Assembly (NCBI RefSeq): GCF_003340565.1
Contig: NZ_QPLK01000021.1
Span: forward strand, 1-64,000
Direction: 5' to 3'
DNA: 64,000 nucleotides
DNA from: Rhodovulum sp. 12E13
GTDB lineage: Bacteria; Pseudomonadota; Alphaproteobacteria; Rhodobacterales; Rhodobacteraceae
Part shown: piece after piece, positions 56,402 to 63,891 of the stretch
Layout of the letters: every line of letters begins with the position of its first letter
How positions within the stretch are numbered: the first letter of the stretch is position 1
Notes under the pieces: generated by a model
Databases searched by the model: none
What the model saw: the letters and a program-made list of their open reading frames with translations, nothing else
Told to the model about the DNA's origin: nothing
Position numbers and translations under genes: made by a program

Positions 56402-56861
56402 GCGCGCGCCGTCGCCCGCCAGCCCCGTGCGGCGGACCCGTGCGGCGCGGCCACCGGCATCCGCCGCCCGCGCCCGGAGGTGGGGGGCTCTGCGGGCGGG
56501 GGTTCTGCGGTCGGGGGCTCTGCGGGCGGGGGCTCTGCGGGCGGGAGCCTGCCAGGAAGCGGCACAGGCCGGCGCCATCCGCCGGCGGGCGCCCCCGGGA
56601 CGACGCAGGGGCATTGTCGAGGCCCGAAGACCATGCCGGGCGGCCGAGGCTTGCGCCTGCCGCCGATGCCGGTGCACCCTGACATCGGGGAGGAAGACAG
56701 GTGCGCCAGACTGCCCACCGCATGCCGGAGGCATCGACCCCGGCGCCGCGCCCGACAGCGGCCCTGCCGGCTGCGCCGACCGCGCCCGTGTGGGCCGGGA
56801 CGCCTGGAAGCGACAGCGGCGCCGCAGGGCGGCCGCCCTGCCCCGGCATGGGCGTCGCGTC
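56402..56861. other. Gap containing a 15-bp tandem array
   Basis: About 460 bp without a supported gene. It holds the repeat array at 56483-56542 and GC-rich filler. The following oxidoreductase uses a GTG start, and its promoter was not identified. Confidence 0.5.
56483..56542 (+). repeat. 15-bp tandem repeat, four copies
   Basis: GGGGGCTCTGCGGGC is present four times in direct succession (second copy diverged at three positions) with a fifth partial GGGAGCCTG. G-runs spaced every 15 bases on the plus strand could favour G-quadruplex structure. Non-coding position between two genes. Confidence 0.85.
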
Positions 56862-57878
56862 GTGATCCGGGTCGGCCTCGCGGGATACGGGCTGGCCGGG
56901 CGGTGCTTTCATGCGCCCTTCCTCGGGCCCGCGGGGCTGGAGCTGGTCGCGATAGCCACGTCGCGGTCCGGTGAGGTGGCGGTGCGCTGGCCCGGGGTCG
57001 AGGTGATGGCCTCGGCCGAGGCGCTGGCCGCCCGCGACGACCTCGACCTCGTCGTGATCGCCACCCCCAACGACAGCCACGCAGCCCTCGCCCACGCCGC
57101 GCTCGCCGCCGGCGCGCATGTCGTGGTCGACAAGCCGATGGCGCTCGACCTCGCCGAGGCGCGGGGGATGGCGGAGGCGGCACGCGCGGCGGACCGGATG
57201 CTGGCCGTCTTCCACAACCGGCGGTGGGACGGCGACTTTCTCACCGCGCGGCGGGTGCTGGCCGAGGGCAGGCTCGGGCGCGTCTTGGCGTGGGAGGGGC
57301 ATTTCAACCGCCTGCGCCCCGATGGCCTCTCCCGCTGGCGCGGCGGGCCGGGGCCGGGCGCTGGCCTGCTCGCCGATCTCGGGCCGCACCTGATCGACCA
57401 GGCGCTGACCGTCTTCGGGCGGCCAGATTGGCTCTGGGCCGATCTCGCCGAGCCGCGCGGGCTGGGGGGGCCCGACGAGGCCTTCCTTGTCCGCCTCGGC
57501 TTTGGCGAGGTGCGCGCAACGCTCGCGGCATCGCTCTTCGTGGGCGAGAGCGACCGCCGGATCGCGGTGCACGGCACCGGCGGAAGCCTCGTGATCGCCG
57601 GCACCGACACGCAGGAGCGCGACCTTAAGGCGGGTGGCGGCCCGGGCGATGCGGGGTTCGGCCGGTTCGAGGGCGGCGCCGCCCTGCACGGGCCGGACGG
57701 GGTTCAGGCGGTGCCGGTCGAGGCTGGCCGTTACCTCGCCTTCTACGAGGGCGTCCGCCGCGCCATCGGGGAGGGTGCGGCGCCGCCGGTGCCGCTGGAC
57801 GAGGCGCTGGCGGTGATGGAGGTGCTCGACGCCGCCCGCCGCTCGGCCCGGGAGGGGCGCCGCGTCGAGCTGCGCTGA
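56862..57878 (+). CDS. Gfo/Idh/MocA family oxidoreductase
   Basis: 338 aa. NAD-binding IRVGLAGYGLAGRCFHAPFL, DLDLVVIATPNDSHAALAHAAL, the EKP-like VVVDKPMALDLAEA, and WRGGPGPGAGLLADLGPHLIDQALTVFG with the catalytic GxHxxD (GPHLIDQ). These enzymes oxidise or reduce sugars, inositols or biliverdin-like substrates. The substrate is not apparent. The GTG at 56862 is the only start that preserves the first beta strand. Confidence 0.9.
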   Translation: MIRVGLAGYGLAGRCFHAPFLGPAGLELVAIATSRSGEVAVRWPGVEVMASAEALAARDDLDLVVIATPNDSHAALAHAALAAGAHVVVDKPMALDLAEARGMAEAARAADRMLAVFHNRRWDGDFLTARRVLAEGRLGRVLAWEGHFNRLRPDGLSRWRGGPGPGAGLLADLGPHLIDQALTVFGRPDWLWADLAEPRGLGGPDEAFLVRLGFGEVRATLAASLFVGESDRRIAVHGTGGSLVIAGTDTQERDLKAGGGPGDAGFGRFEGGAALHGPDGVQAVPVEAGRYLAFYEGVRRAIGEGAAPPVPLDEALAVMEVLDAARRSAREGRRVELR

Positions 57879-58009
57879 CCTGCCCCTCCGCCGGTGACCC
57901 GGCATCCACCGCAGGACGACCGACGACGGAGGGTGCCGTGCAGGGGCCGGTGCGCGCCGCGCGCCCGCGGCCCATCGCATGCCGCCCCTCGCACGCCCCC
58001 GTGCCGGCG

Positions 58010-59458
58010 TCAGAGCGAGGGCGTGGTCGTGGCTCCATCGTCCGCGGTCACGGCCGATGCGTCCTTGTCCGCGGGCGCGTTGTCGGCCACGCCCCACACG
58101 GGCTCCTCCAGCGGCAGCACCCAGGGATCGGCGCGCAGGTAGCCGAGCGGCACCGCGGTCAGGTCGACCTCCGGGTCGACGAAGGGCTGCATCGGCCGGC
58201 CGTTGAGCGACTTCACGATCTCGGCGCGCACCTCGACATCGCCGTATCCGGCCTCCTGCCACACGCGTTCGAGATGGCCGGCGAACTGGTGCACCATGTC
58301 GGAGCGCGGCATCATCTTCCACGCCTGCCGGTCGGTGAGGTAGTCGCGCGGGTCGACGAGCCACGACCGGTCGCCCGAGGTCACCACGAAGGCGCCGTCC
58401 GTGTCGCGGTCGTAAATCCGCATCCGCCAGGAAAAGCGGTGCCCGTCGCCCGACCAGCGCACCTCGGTCGGAAAGGCGCCGGCGCGGATCGGCAGCACGA
58501 TCTGCACCGCGAGCCAGCCTGCCATCGCCGCGAGCGCCACCGCCGGCAGTGCGGTAGCCGCCGGCGCGGGCGGCGGCACGTGGGCCGGCAGCTCCTCGAA
58601 GCGGGCGTGCAGCCAGCGCGCAAGCTGACGCGGCCAGTCGGGCGCGAAGAAGATCGTGGTGGCGAGAATCGTCAGCCACGGGAAGATGCCGATGTTGAAG
58701 AACAGCGCGTTCGAGGCGTGGAACAGGCAGTAGACGAAGAAGGTTGCAAGCCGCGTCCTCTCCCACAGCAGCAGCGGCGCGCCGACGACATGCAGCACCA
58801 CCGTGCCCCAGGTGCCCGCGAGGATCACCCAGTCGTAATGCAGCAGGACGCCGAACCAGCGCTCGTCGGCCTGCCCGCGCAGCCACATCCCCAGCGGCTC
58901 GCCCGCCAGCCAGTCGGGCGTCAGCTTCACCAGCCCCGCGTAGATCAGCATGATCTCCATCTGCGCCCGAAGCATGAACACGGCGCCGTAGGGCACGTGC
59001 GTGCCGCCCGCGCGCGGAAACAGCCGCGCGTCGAGCGACAGCGCCCGGTGCGCCGGCAGGAAACACATCAGGATCAGGAACAGGATGACGAGGTAGAAGT
59101 GATTGAGGTATTCCGCCTTGTCGAGCAGGAAGAAGTAGCTGAACGTCACCGTCAGCGCCACGATGGACACGCGGTAGAACAGCCCGAGCATCACCAGAAG
59201 GGCGAAGAAACCCATGCCGAGCCAGGCGACGTGGATCCACGGCTCGGGCAGCGGCTGCACCCAGTGAAAGCCCGGATAGGTGAAGTGGAACTCGGGCGCC
59301 ACCCAGTAGCGCCAGACCCGGTCGTACTTGATGAAGCGCCAGCAATCCCACACGAGCATCGCGCCGAGCGCGATCCGGAAGACGGCGAGCGAAAGTGCCG
59401 GAACCGGCTGGGCGAGCCTGTCGGCGATGGCGGCGACGTCGAGGGTGCGTGTCGTCAT
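58010..59458 (-). CDS. HTTM-domain membrane protein (vitamin K carboxylase-like)
   Basis: 482 aa. About eight helices: LSLAVFRIALGAMLVWDCWRFIKYDRVWRYW, PWIHVAWLGMGFFALLVMLGLFYRVS, NHFYLVILFLILMCFLPAHRALSLDA, MEIMLIYAGLVKLTPDWLAGEPLGMWL, FVYCLFHASNALFFNIGIFPWLT. The HASN and FNIG motifs and the YFGL-like AGLVKL region are the bacterial HTTM family related to gamma-glutamyl carboxylase. A soluble C-terminal domain follows (residues about 325-482). It is divergently paired with a DCC-family gene, a recurrent association. Confidence 0.88.
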   Translation of the reverse strand: MTTRTLDVAAIADRLAQPVPALSLAVFRIALGAMLVWDCWRFIKYDRVWRYWVAPEFHFTYPGFHWVQPLPEPWIHVAWLGMGFFALLVMLGLFYRVSIVALTVTFSYFFLLDKAEYLNHFYLVILFLILMCFLPAHRALSLDARLFPRAGGTHVPYGAVFMLRAQMEIMLIYAGLVKLTPDWLAGEPLGMWLRGQADERWFGVLLHYDWVILAGTWGTVVLHVVGAPLLLWERTRLATFFVYCLFHASNALFFNIGIFPWLTILATTIFFAPDWPRQLARWLHARFEELPAHVPPPAPAATALPAVALAAMAGWLAVQIVLPIRAGAFPTEVRWSGDGHRFSWRMRIYDRDTDGAFVVTSGDRSWLVDPRDYLTDRQAWKMMPRSDMVHQFAGHLERVWQEAGYGDVEVRAEIVKSLNGRPMQPFVDPEVDLTAVPLGYLRADPWVLPLEEPVWGVADNAPADKDASAVTADDGATTTPSL

Positions 59459-59548
59459 CGGTCTGTCCCCTATCTGTCCTGACGCGGGGAATACGGGGCA
59501 TCCGCCCTGCGTATTCCCGCCGACAGCCGAATTCGGGGAGAGAATGCC

Positions 59549-59956
59549 ATGACGGCCGACGCGCTGACCATCATCTACGACGGCGAGTGCCCGTTCTGCG
59601 CCTCCTACGTCCGGATGGCGCGATTGCGCGAGGCGGTGGGCGCGGTCGATCTGGTCGATGCGCGCGGGGGTGATCCGCGCGTGGCCGAGGCGCAGGCCGC
59701 GGGGCTCGACCTCGACGACGGCATGGTCGTGCTGTGGCAGGGAGAGCGGCATTACGGCGCCGAGGCGGTTCACCTGATCGCCGTGCTTTCGGGCGAGGGG
59801 GGGGTCGGCAACCGTCTTCAGCGGCGGCTCTTCCGCTCGCCTCGGGTGGCGGCGACGCTCTACCCCTGGCTCGTGCGCGGACGGCGCCTGTGGCTGCGTG
59901 CCACGGGGCATGCACCGATCGACCCGGCGAAAAAAAAGGTGAAGGCCGGGGAATAG
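59549..59956 (+). CDS. DCC-family (DUF393) thiol-disulfide oxidoreductase-like protein
   Basis: 135 aa. The signature YDGECPFCASYVRMARLRE gives the family motif D-x-x-C-x-x-C. GMVVLWQGERHYGAEAVHLIAVLSG and LYPWLVRGRRLWLRATG complete the domain. A thioredoxin-like fold is expected. Neighbouring HTTM and DCC genes, sometimes fused, suggest a shared membrane redox function. Its TAG stop overlaps the -35-like GGAATA of the next gene. Confidence 0.92.
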   Translation: MTADALTIIYDGECPFCASYVRMARLREAVGAVDLVDARGGDPRVAEAQAAGLDLDDGMVVLWQGERHYGAEAVHLIAVLSGEGGVGNRLQRRLFRSPRVAATLYPWLVRGRRLWLRATGHAPIDPAKKKVKAGE

Positions 59957-59976
59957 AGACGGCGGCGGCACGTAAT
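59950..59976 (+). promoter_or_regulatory. Candidate ECF-sigma promoter of the EF-hand repeat gene
   Basis: GGAATA (59950-59955), 15 bases, then CGTAAT (59971-59976). ECF promoters often have GGAA(C/T)-type -35 and CGT-type -10 boxes. The same pair with a 16-base spacer precedes the subtilase gene at 62081. The 5' leader would be about 100 nt. Confidence 0.55.
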
Positions 59977-60083
59977 CCCTCCGAGGCCCGCTGGCGGGTC
60001 CGCGAAGGAGAGAGACGGGGGCGACCCATGGCAGCCGCCTGCGCACCGGCTCTCCCGCACGAGAGAGAACAAGGAGTAGTCGC

Positions 60084-60497
60084 ATGACCATCAGGATCGC
60101 ATTCGCCGCGCTCGGCACGACCGCGCTGTTGCTGACGAGCGGGGCCGCAACGGCGCAATCCGCCCGCTTTTCCGACATCGACCTGAACAACGACGGCGCG
60201 CTGAGCTACGAGGAGCTGGAAAGCCGTTTCGGCGCCGCTGCGGCAGACCGGATATGGAGCCGCAATGACGGCCAGTCTCTCTCGCGCGCAGACGTCCGCC
60301 GCCTTTCCGACGACGACGACGACGATGGCGGACGCGACGACGACGACGACGATGGCGGACGCGACGACGACGACGACGATGGCGGACGCGACGACGACGA
60401 CGACGATGGCGGACGCGACGACGACGACGACGATGGCGGTCGTTCGGGCGGCGGGTCGGACGACGACGACGATGGAGACGACGACGACGACGATTGA
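60084..60497 (+). CDS. Secreted EF-hand protein with poly-Asp repeats
   Basis: 137 aa. A signal peptide (about 1-25, ending AATAQ) precedes an EF-hand loop DLNNDGALSYEE (ligands D33, N35, D37, S41, E44) and a weaker second one (NDGQSLSRAD). The C-terminal half consists of DDDDDDGGR units of nine residues, ending in SDDDDDGDDDDDD. The net charge is extremely negative; high-capacity, low-affinity Ca2+ (or other cation) binding outside the cytosol is likely. ACAAGGAGTAGTCGC precedes the ATG. A strong terminator follows. Confidence 0.88.
   Translation: MTIRIAFAALGTTALLLTSGAATAQSARFSDIDLNNDGALSYEELESRFGAAAADRIWSRNDGQSLSRADVRRLSDDDDDDGGRDDDDDDGGRDDDDDDGGRDDDDDDGGRDDDDDDGGRSGGGSDDDDDGDDDDDD
60310..60440 (+). 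repeat. 27-bp tandem repeat coding for poly-Asp units
   Basis: The unit GACGACGACGATGGCGGACG (part of a 27-bp period made of GAC codons plus GATGGCGGACGC) is repeated about four to five times with essentially no divergence. Near-identity at synonymous sites points to recent expansion. It is in frame within the EF-hand gene. Confidence 0.9.
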
Positions 60498-60520
60498 GCC
60501 TGCCGGCTTCGTTCAGGCAT

Positions 60521-60556
60521 GGGCCGGTCCGCACAAGGCGGGCCGGCCCTTTTTTC
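60521..60556 (+). terminator. Rho-independent terminator after the EF-hand gene
   Basis: GGGCCGG (60521-60527) pairs with CCGGCCC (60543-60549), directly followed by six T (60550-60555). It is 24 bp after the stop codon. The clear stem plus T-run is unusual for this GC-rich window. Confidence 0.9.
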
Positions 60557-60732
60557 GTTGCGACGGGGCAGGCGGTGACGGGAGGTGACTGGCGCGTGCC
60601 AGCCCCTGTCGAGCCCCCGCGCGACGGCTGCCCCCCGCGCGCGAAAACATGCGTGGCGGGGATGCGTGGCGGGGCAACGCCGCATGGCGCCGCGGTGGGG
60701 CGCCCGGTTCGATCGGTCGTGAACGGGGGCGC

Positions 60733-61512
60733 TCACTCGGCGAGGCGGCCCAGCGCCGCGCGCTCCTCGTCCTCGGGCAGGGGCGCGCCGGCGCCGATAC
60801 CCGAGAGCCAGGTGTCGAGCGCCTCGAGTGCGCCTGCGGGCGCGTAGCCGGCGCCGTCCGCTCTCCCGCTGGCGACGGCGAAGCGAAGATCCCACGCGGC
60901 GCCCTCGGCGCAGGCGACGGCGACGGTCTCGGCGCTGCCCGTCGCGAGCTCGAACTCGCGGCAGAGCGTGCCCTCGGGCGTGCGGAACGAGGCGATGATG
61001 GTCACCTCGCCCGCGGCCACCTGCTCGGAGCCCCCGGAGGCGAGGCGCGACAGGGCGCCCGCCACCCCGCTCGCCTCGAGCGCGGCGAGGCCCGTCGCGC
61101 CGGGTTGCGGGCCTGTGGCGAGGTCGATGTCGGGGCCTGTGGCGGGACGCAGGGACAGCCCCGCGCCGAGGCCCACGGCCAGCGCGAGGCTCGCCGCGAC
61201 GGCCACCGGCACCCAGGGCCGCGAAGGCGCCCGCCGAACGAGGGGCACGACGCGGCCCGGCTCTTCGCCCCCTGCCCCGGCCTGCTCCAGCGTCTCGCGC
61301 ACACGCGCCACGAGCGCGTCGGGCACCTCCGGCGCGGGCCGGGCGTCGCGCGCCTCGGACAGGGCTGCGCGCGTGCCGTGGAACAGCGCGATGCGGCGCG
61401 CCACGGCCCCGTCGGCCGCTTCCGCCGCCGCGACCGCGCGCGCGGTCTCGGCATCCAGCTCCCCGTCGGCATAGGCCATCAGGGTCTCGTCGGTGAATCG
61501 CTCGATCGTCAT
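60733..61512 (-). CDS. Anti-sigma factor (membrane-anchored)
   Basis: 259 aa. The N-terminal cytosolic part TIERFTDETLMAYADGELDAETARAVAAA resembles anti-sigma domains (no zinc HxxxCxxC). One membrane helix (PVAVAASLALAVGLGAGLS, about 101-119) is followed by a periplasmic domain with FRTPEGTLCREFELATG and AWDLRFAVASG. It lies 40 bp downstream of the ECF sigma gene on the same strand, the classic sigma/anti-sigma order. The GGGGGAAGGAGCGAGCGG leader supports the start at 61512. Confidence 0.85.
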   Translation of the reverse strand: MTIERFTDETLMAYADGELDAETARAVAAAEAADGAVARRIALFHGTRAALSEARDARPAPEVPDALVARVRETLEQAGAGGEEPGRVVPLVRRAPSRPWVPVAVAASLALAVGLGAGLSLRPATGPDIDLATGPQPGATGLAALEASGVAGALSRLASGGSEQVAAGEVTIIASFRTPEGTLCREFELATGSAETVAVACAEGAAWDLRFAVASGRADGAGYAPAGALEALDTWLSGIGAGAPLPEDEERAALGRLAE

Positions 61513-61552
61513 CCGCTCGCTCCTTCCCCCGAGAGGTCTACGCGCGGCGCGC

Positions 61553-62044
61553 TCATTCTATTCCCAGCTTCGCGGCCAGGGCGACGCGGCCGCGGGCGAG
61601 GCGGCTCATCACGGTGCCCTTCGGGATGCCCAGCACCCCGGCCGCCTCGGCATAGCTCAGCTCCTCGAAGCACACGAGCACGATCACCTCGCGCTGCTCC
61701 TCCGGCAGCGTGGCGAGGGCTGCCTCGGTCTGGCGCAGCATCACCGTCGCCTCTGCGGCGCGCACCCCGTCGTGCACCGCGGCCTCCGGCGTGTCGTGCA
61801 CGTCGATCTCGGTGCCGCGCGTCGCCTGCCGGCGTCCGGCGTCGATCCAGGCGTTGCGCAGGATGCGGAAGAGCCACGGCTCGAGCCGGGTGTCGGGGTC
61901 GACCCGGTCGCGCGCCGCCACCGCCCGCTCGACCGCGATCTGCACGAGATCGTCGGCCATGTCGGGCCGCCGGCACAGCGAGATGGCGTAGCGCCGCAGC
62001 ACGGGCAAGGCGGCCACGAGCTCTGTCTCGAAATCGTCGCGCAA
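61553..62044 (-). CDS. ECF-type RNA polymerase sigma factor
   Basis: 163 aa from a TTG start. Region 2: ALPVLRRYAISLCRRPDMADDLVQIAVERAV and RLEPWLFRILRNAWIDAGRR. Region 4: ALATLPEEQREVIVLVCFEELSYAEAAGVLGIPKGTVMSRLARGR. These are the two domains of ECF sigmas; length and spacing are normal. The TTG at 62042-62044 has AAGGAG 12 bases upstream. Upstream frames extend to 62146 (MVWFPVVSASL), so the N-terminus is uncertain. It is co-directional with its anti-sigma gene and divergent from the subtilase. Confidence 0.9.
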   Translation of the reverse strand: MRDDFETELVAALPVLRRYAISLCRRPDMADDLVQIAVERAVAARDRVDPDTRLEPWLFRILRNAWIDAGRRQATRGTEIDVHDTPEAAVHDGVRAAEATVMLRQTEAALATLPEEQREVIVLVCFEELSYAEAAGVLGIPKGTVMSRLARGRVALAAKLGIE

Positions 62045-62080
62045 GGGGCTGCCCTGCTCCTTTCCCCGCGGGCGGGCCGC

Positions 62081-62108
62081 GGAATAGAATGCCGGGGTGA
62101 ACCGTAGC
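62081..62108 (+). promoter_or_regulatory. Candidate ECF-sigma promoter of the subtilase gene
   Basis: GGAATA (62081-62086), 16 bases, then CGTAGC (62103-62108). The element resembles the one before the EF-hand gene (shared GGAATAGA and CGTA). It lies between the divergent sigma and subtilase genes, 37 bp before the subtilase ATG. Confidence 0.55.
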
Positions 62109-62144
62109 CTCTGAAGTGACGCCGACACCACGGGAAACCAGACC

Positions 62145-63701
62145 ATGCTCTTGCGCCTCGCCACCCTGATGTTGCTCGCCGGCCTCCTGTCGCTCGCGCC
62201 GGCGCTCCTGCCATGGCCGTCGGCACCGGGCGCGGCCTGGGCCGACGACGACGACGACGACGATGGCGGGGGCGGGGGCGGCGACGATGACGACGACGAT
62301 GGCGGCGGGCGCGGCGGCTCCGACGATGACGACGACGATGGCGGCGCGCGTGGCGGCTCCGACGATGACGACGACGATGGCGGCGCGCGTGGCGGCTCCG
62401 ACGATGACGACGACGATGGCGGCGCGCGCGGTGGCTCCGACGATGACGACGACGATGGCGGCGCGCGGGTCCGCCAGGGGGGCGACACCCCGCTCGGGCG
62501 CCTGTTCGGACGGCCGGAGCCATCCGCACCGGCACCTGCCCCCGCTCCCGCGCCCGCCCCGACGCCCACTCCGACACAGGCCCCGGCCGCCCCGGCCCCG
62601 CCGCCCCCGGTCTCGGCGCCCGACGAGATCGTGGCGCTCGCGCTCAGCGCCGCCGACCTCGCCACGCTCACCACGCAGGGCTACGAAGTGGTCGAGGAAC
62701 TCGCCGTGCCGGGGGTGACGGCGACTCCCCGGCGGCTGCGCATCCCCGCCGGCACGACGCTGGCCGACGCTCGCGCCGCCGTGCGGGCCCTCCCGACGGG
62801 CCAGGACGCGGATTTCAACCACTATTACCGCTCCGAGGGCTTTGCCGAGGATTGCGTGGCCCTGGAATGCCCGGCCCGGCGGATGATCGACTGGCCCGAA
62901 CCAGCCGACCGGGCCTCCGGCTGCGGCGGTGGCGTGCCCATCGGCATGATCGACACCGGCATCAACGACGCGCACGACACCTTCGAGGGTGCCGACCTCG
63001 AGGTGCTGCGCCTCTCGCCCGAGGCGTTCACCCCCTCGCGCGCCCTGCACGGCACCGCTATCGCGGCGCTGCTGGTGGGCGACCCTGCGACCCGCTCGCC
63101 CGGGCTCGTGCCCTCGGCCCGGCTGATAGCGGTCGATGCCTTCCACCGCCGCGGCTCCGACGAGCGGGCCGACGTCTTCACGCTGGTCGAGGCGCTGGGC
63201 CTGCTCGCCGAGCGCGGCGTGGGCGTGATCAATCTCAGCCTCGCCGGCCCGCCCAACACCGTGCTCGAGGAGGTCGTGGCGCGGCTCAAGGGCGAGCAGG
63301 ATATCGTGCTCGTTGCCGCCGTGGGCAACGACGGGCCGCGGGCCGATCCCGCCTTCCCTGCCGCCTACCCGCAGGTGATCGCGGTGACGGCGGTCGACCG
63401 CGACAGGCGCGTCTACCGCCGCGCGATCCGCGGTGAGCATGTCGACCTCGCCGCGCCCGGCGTGGCGGTCTGGACGGCGGCCTCGATCAGCGGCGCGCGG
63501 TGGAAGACGGGCACCTCCTACGCGGTGCCCTTCGTCACGGCGGCGGCCGCGATCCTGCGCGAGTCGCGCCCGGACCTCACGGCGCCCGACATAGGGCCGG
63601 AACTGGCCCGGCTCGCCTCCGACCTCGGCGAGCCCGGGCCCGACCCCGTCTTCGGCGCGGGCCTTCTCGGCCTCGGCACCCTCTGCACCAGCGCCGGCTG
63701 A
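62145..63701 (+). CDS. Secreted subtilisin-like (S8) protease with poly-Asp repeats
   Basis: 518 aa. A signal peptide (about 1-33, ending GAAWA) is followed by (D)6-GG repeats: GGARGGSDDDDDD units of 13 residues to about residue 107. A Pro/Ala/Thr linker and an inhibitor-like propeptide (LAVPGVTATPRRLRIPAGTTL) come next. The S8 domain has D270 (MIDTGIND), H302 (LHGTAIAALL) and S458 (GTSYAVPF), with oxyanion Asn in AVGNDGP. It is exported and probably activated by Ca2+ or autoprocessing. The acidic repeats match the EF-hand neighbour in style. Confidence 0.93.
   Translation: MLLRLATLMLLAGLLSLAPALLPWPSAPGAAWADDDDDDDGGGGGGDDDDDDGGGRGGSDDDDDDGGARGGSDDDDDDGGARGGSDDDDDDGGARGGSDDDDDDGGARVRQGGDTPLGRLFGRPEPSAPAPAPAPAPAPTPTPTQAPAAPAPPPPVSAPDEIVALALSAADLATLTTQGYEVVEELAVPGVTATPRRLRIPAGTTLADARAAVRALPTGQDADFNHYYRSEGFAEDCVALECPARRMIDWPEPADRASGCGGGVPIGMIDTGINDAHDTFEGADLEVLRLSPEAFTPSRALHGTAIAALLVGDPATRSPGLVPSARLIAVDAFHRRGSDERADVFTLVEALGLLAERGVGVINLSLAGPPNTVLEEVVARLKGEQDIVLVAAVGNDGPRADPAFPAAYPQVIAVTAVDRDRRVYRRAIRGEHVDLAAPGVAVWTAASISGARWKTGTSYAVPFVTAAAAILRESRPDLTAPDIGPELARLASDLGEPGPDPVFGAGLLGLGTLCTSAG
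62300..62464 (+). repeat. 39-bp tandem repeat coding for Asp-rich units in the subtilase
   Basis: About four copies of a 39-bp unit (GATGACGACGACGATGGCGG followed by CGCGCGTGGCGGCTCCGAC) are nearly identical, with one to two silent changes. Both repeat arrays of the locus encode DDDDDDGG cores but with different periods (27 and 39 bp), so they expanded independently. Confidence 0.9.
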
Positions 63702-63891
63702 CGGCGGCCTTCCCCTTCTCGGCCCGAGCTGGGGCCTGCGGGCCGCGCGGGGCACCGGCCCCCGAGCCGTTCCCCCCTCGGCGCGCGGCCCGGATGCCGG
63801 GGCCGGCGGCCGGCGGCCCCATGCCCCGCACATTCTGACGCAGCGCGGGCCCATGGAGTCGCGGGTGCCCTCTGCGCTACTCCGGTCTGGC

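Noticed and set aside
56402-56861. Short forward frames such as one beginning MGGSAGGGSAVGGSAG
   Set aside because: This is simply the translation of the 15-bp tandem repeat, without a ribosome site.
60300-60497. RTX-type Ca2+-binding nonapeptide repeats
   Set aside because: The nine-residue period is suggestive, but RTX needs GGxGxDxUx. The units here are DDDDDDGGR, without the pattern.
60300-62470. CRISPR-like periodic repeats
   Set aside because: The repeats are in-frame trinucleotide-based coding repeats (poly-Asp) without unique spacers, and no cas genes are present.
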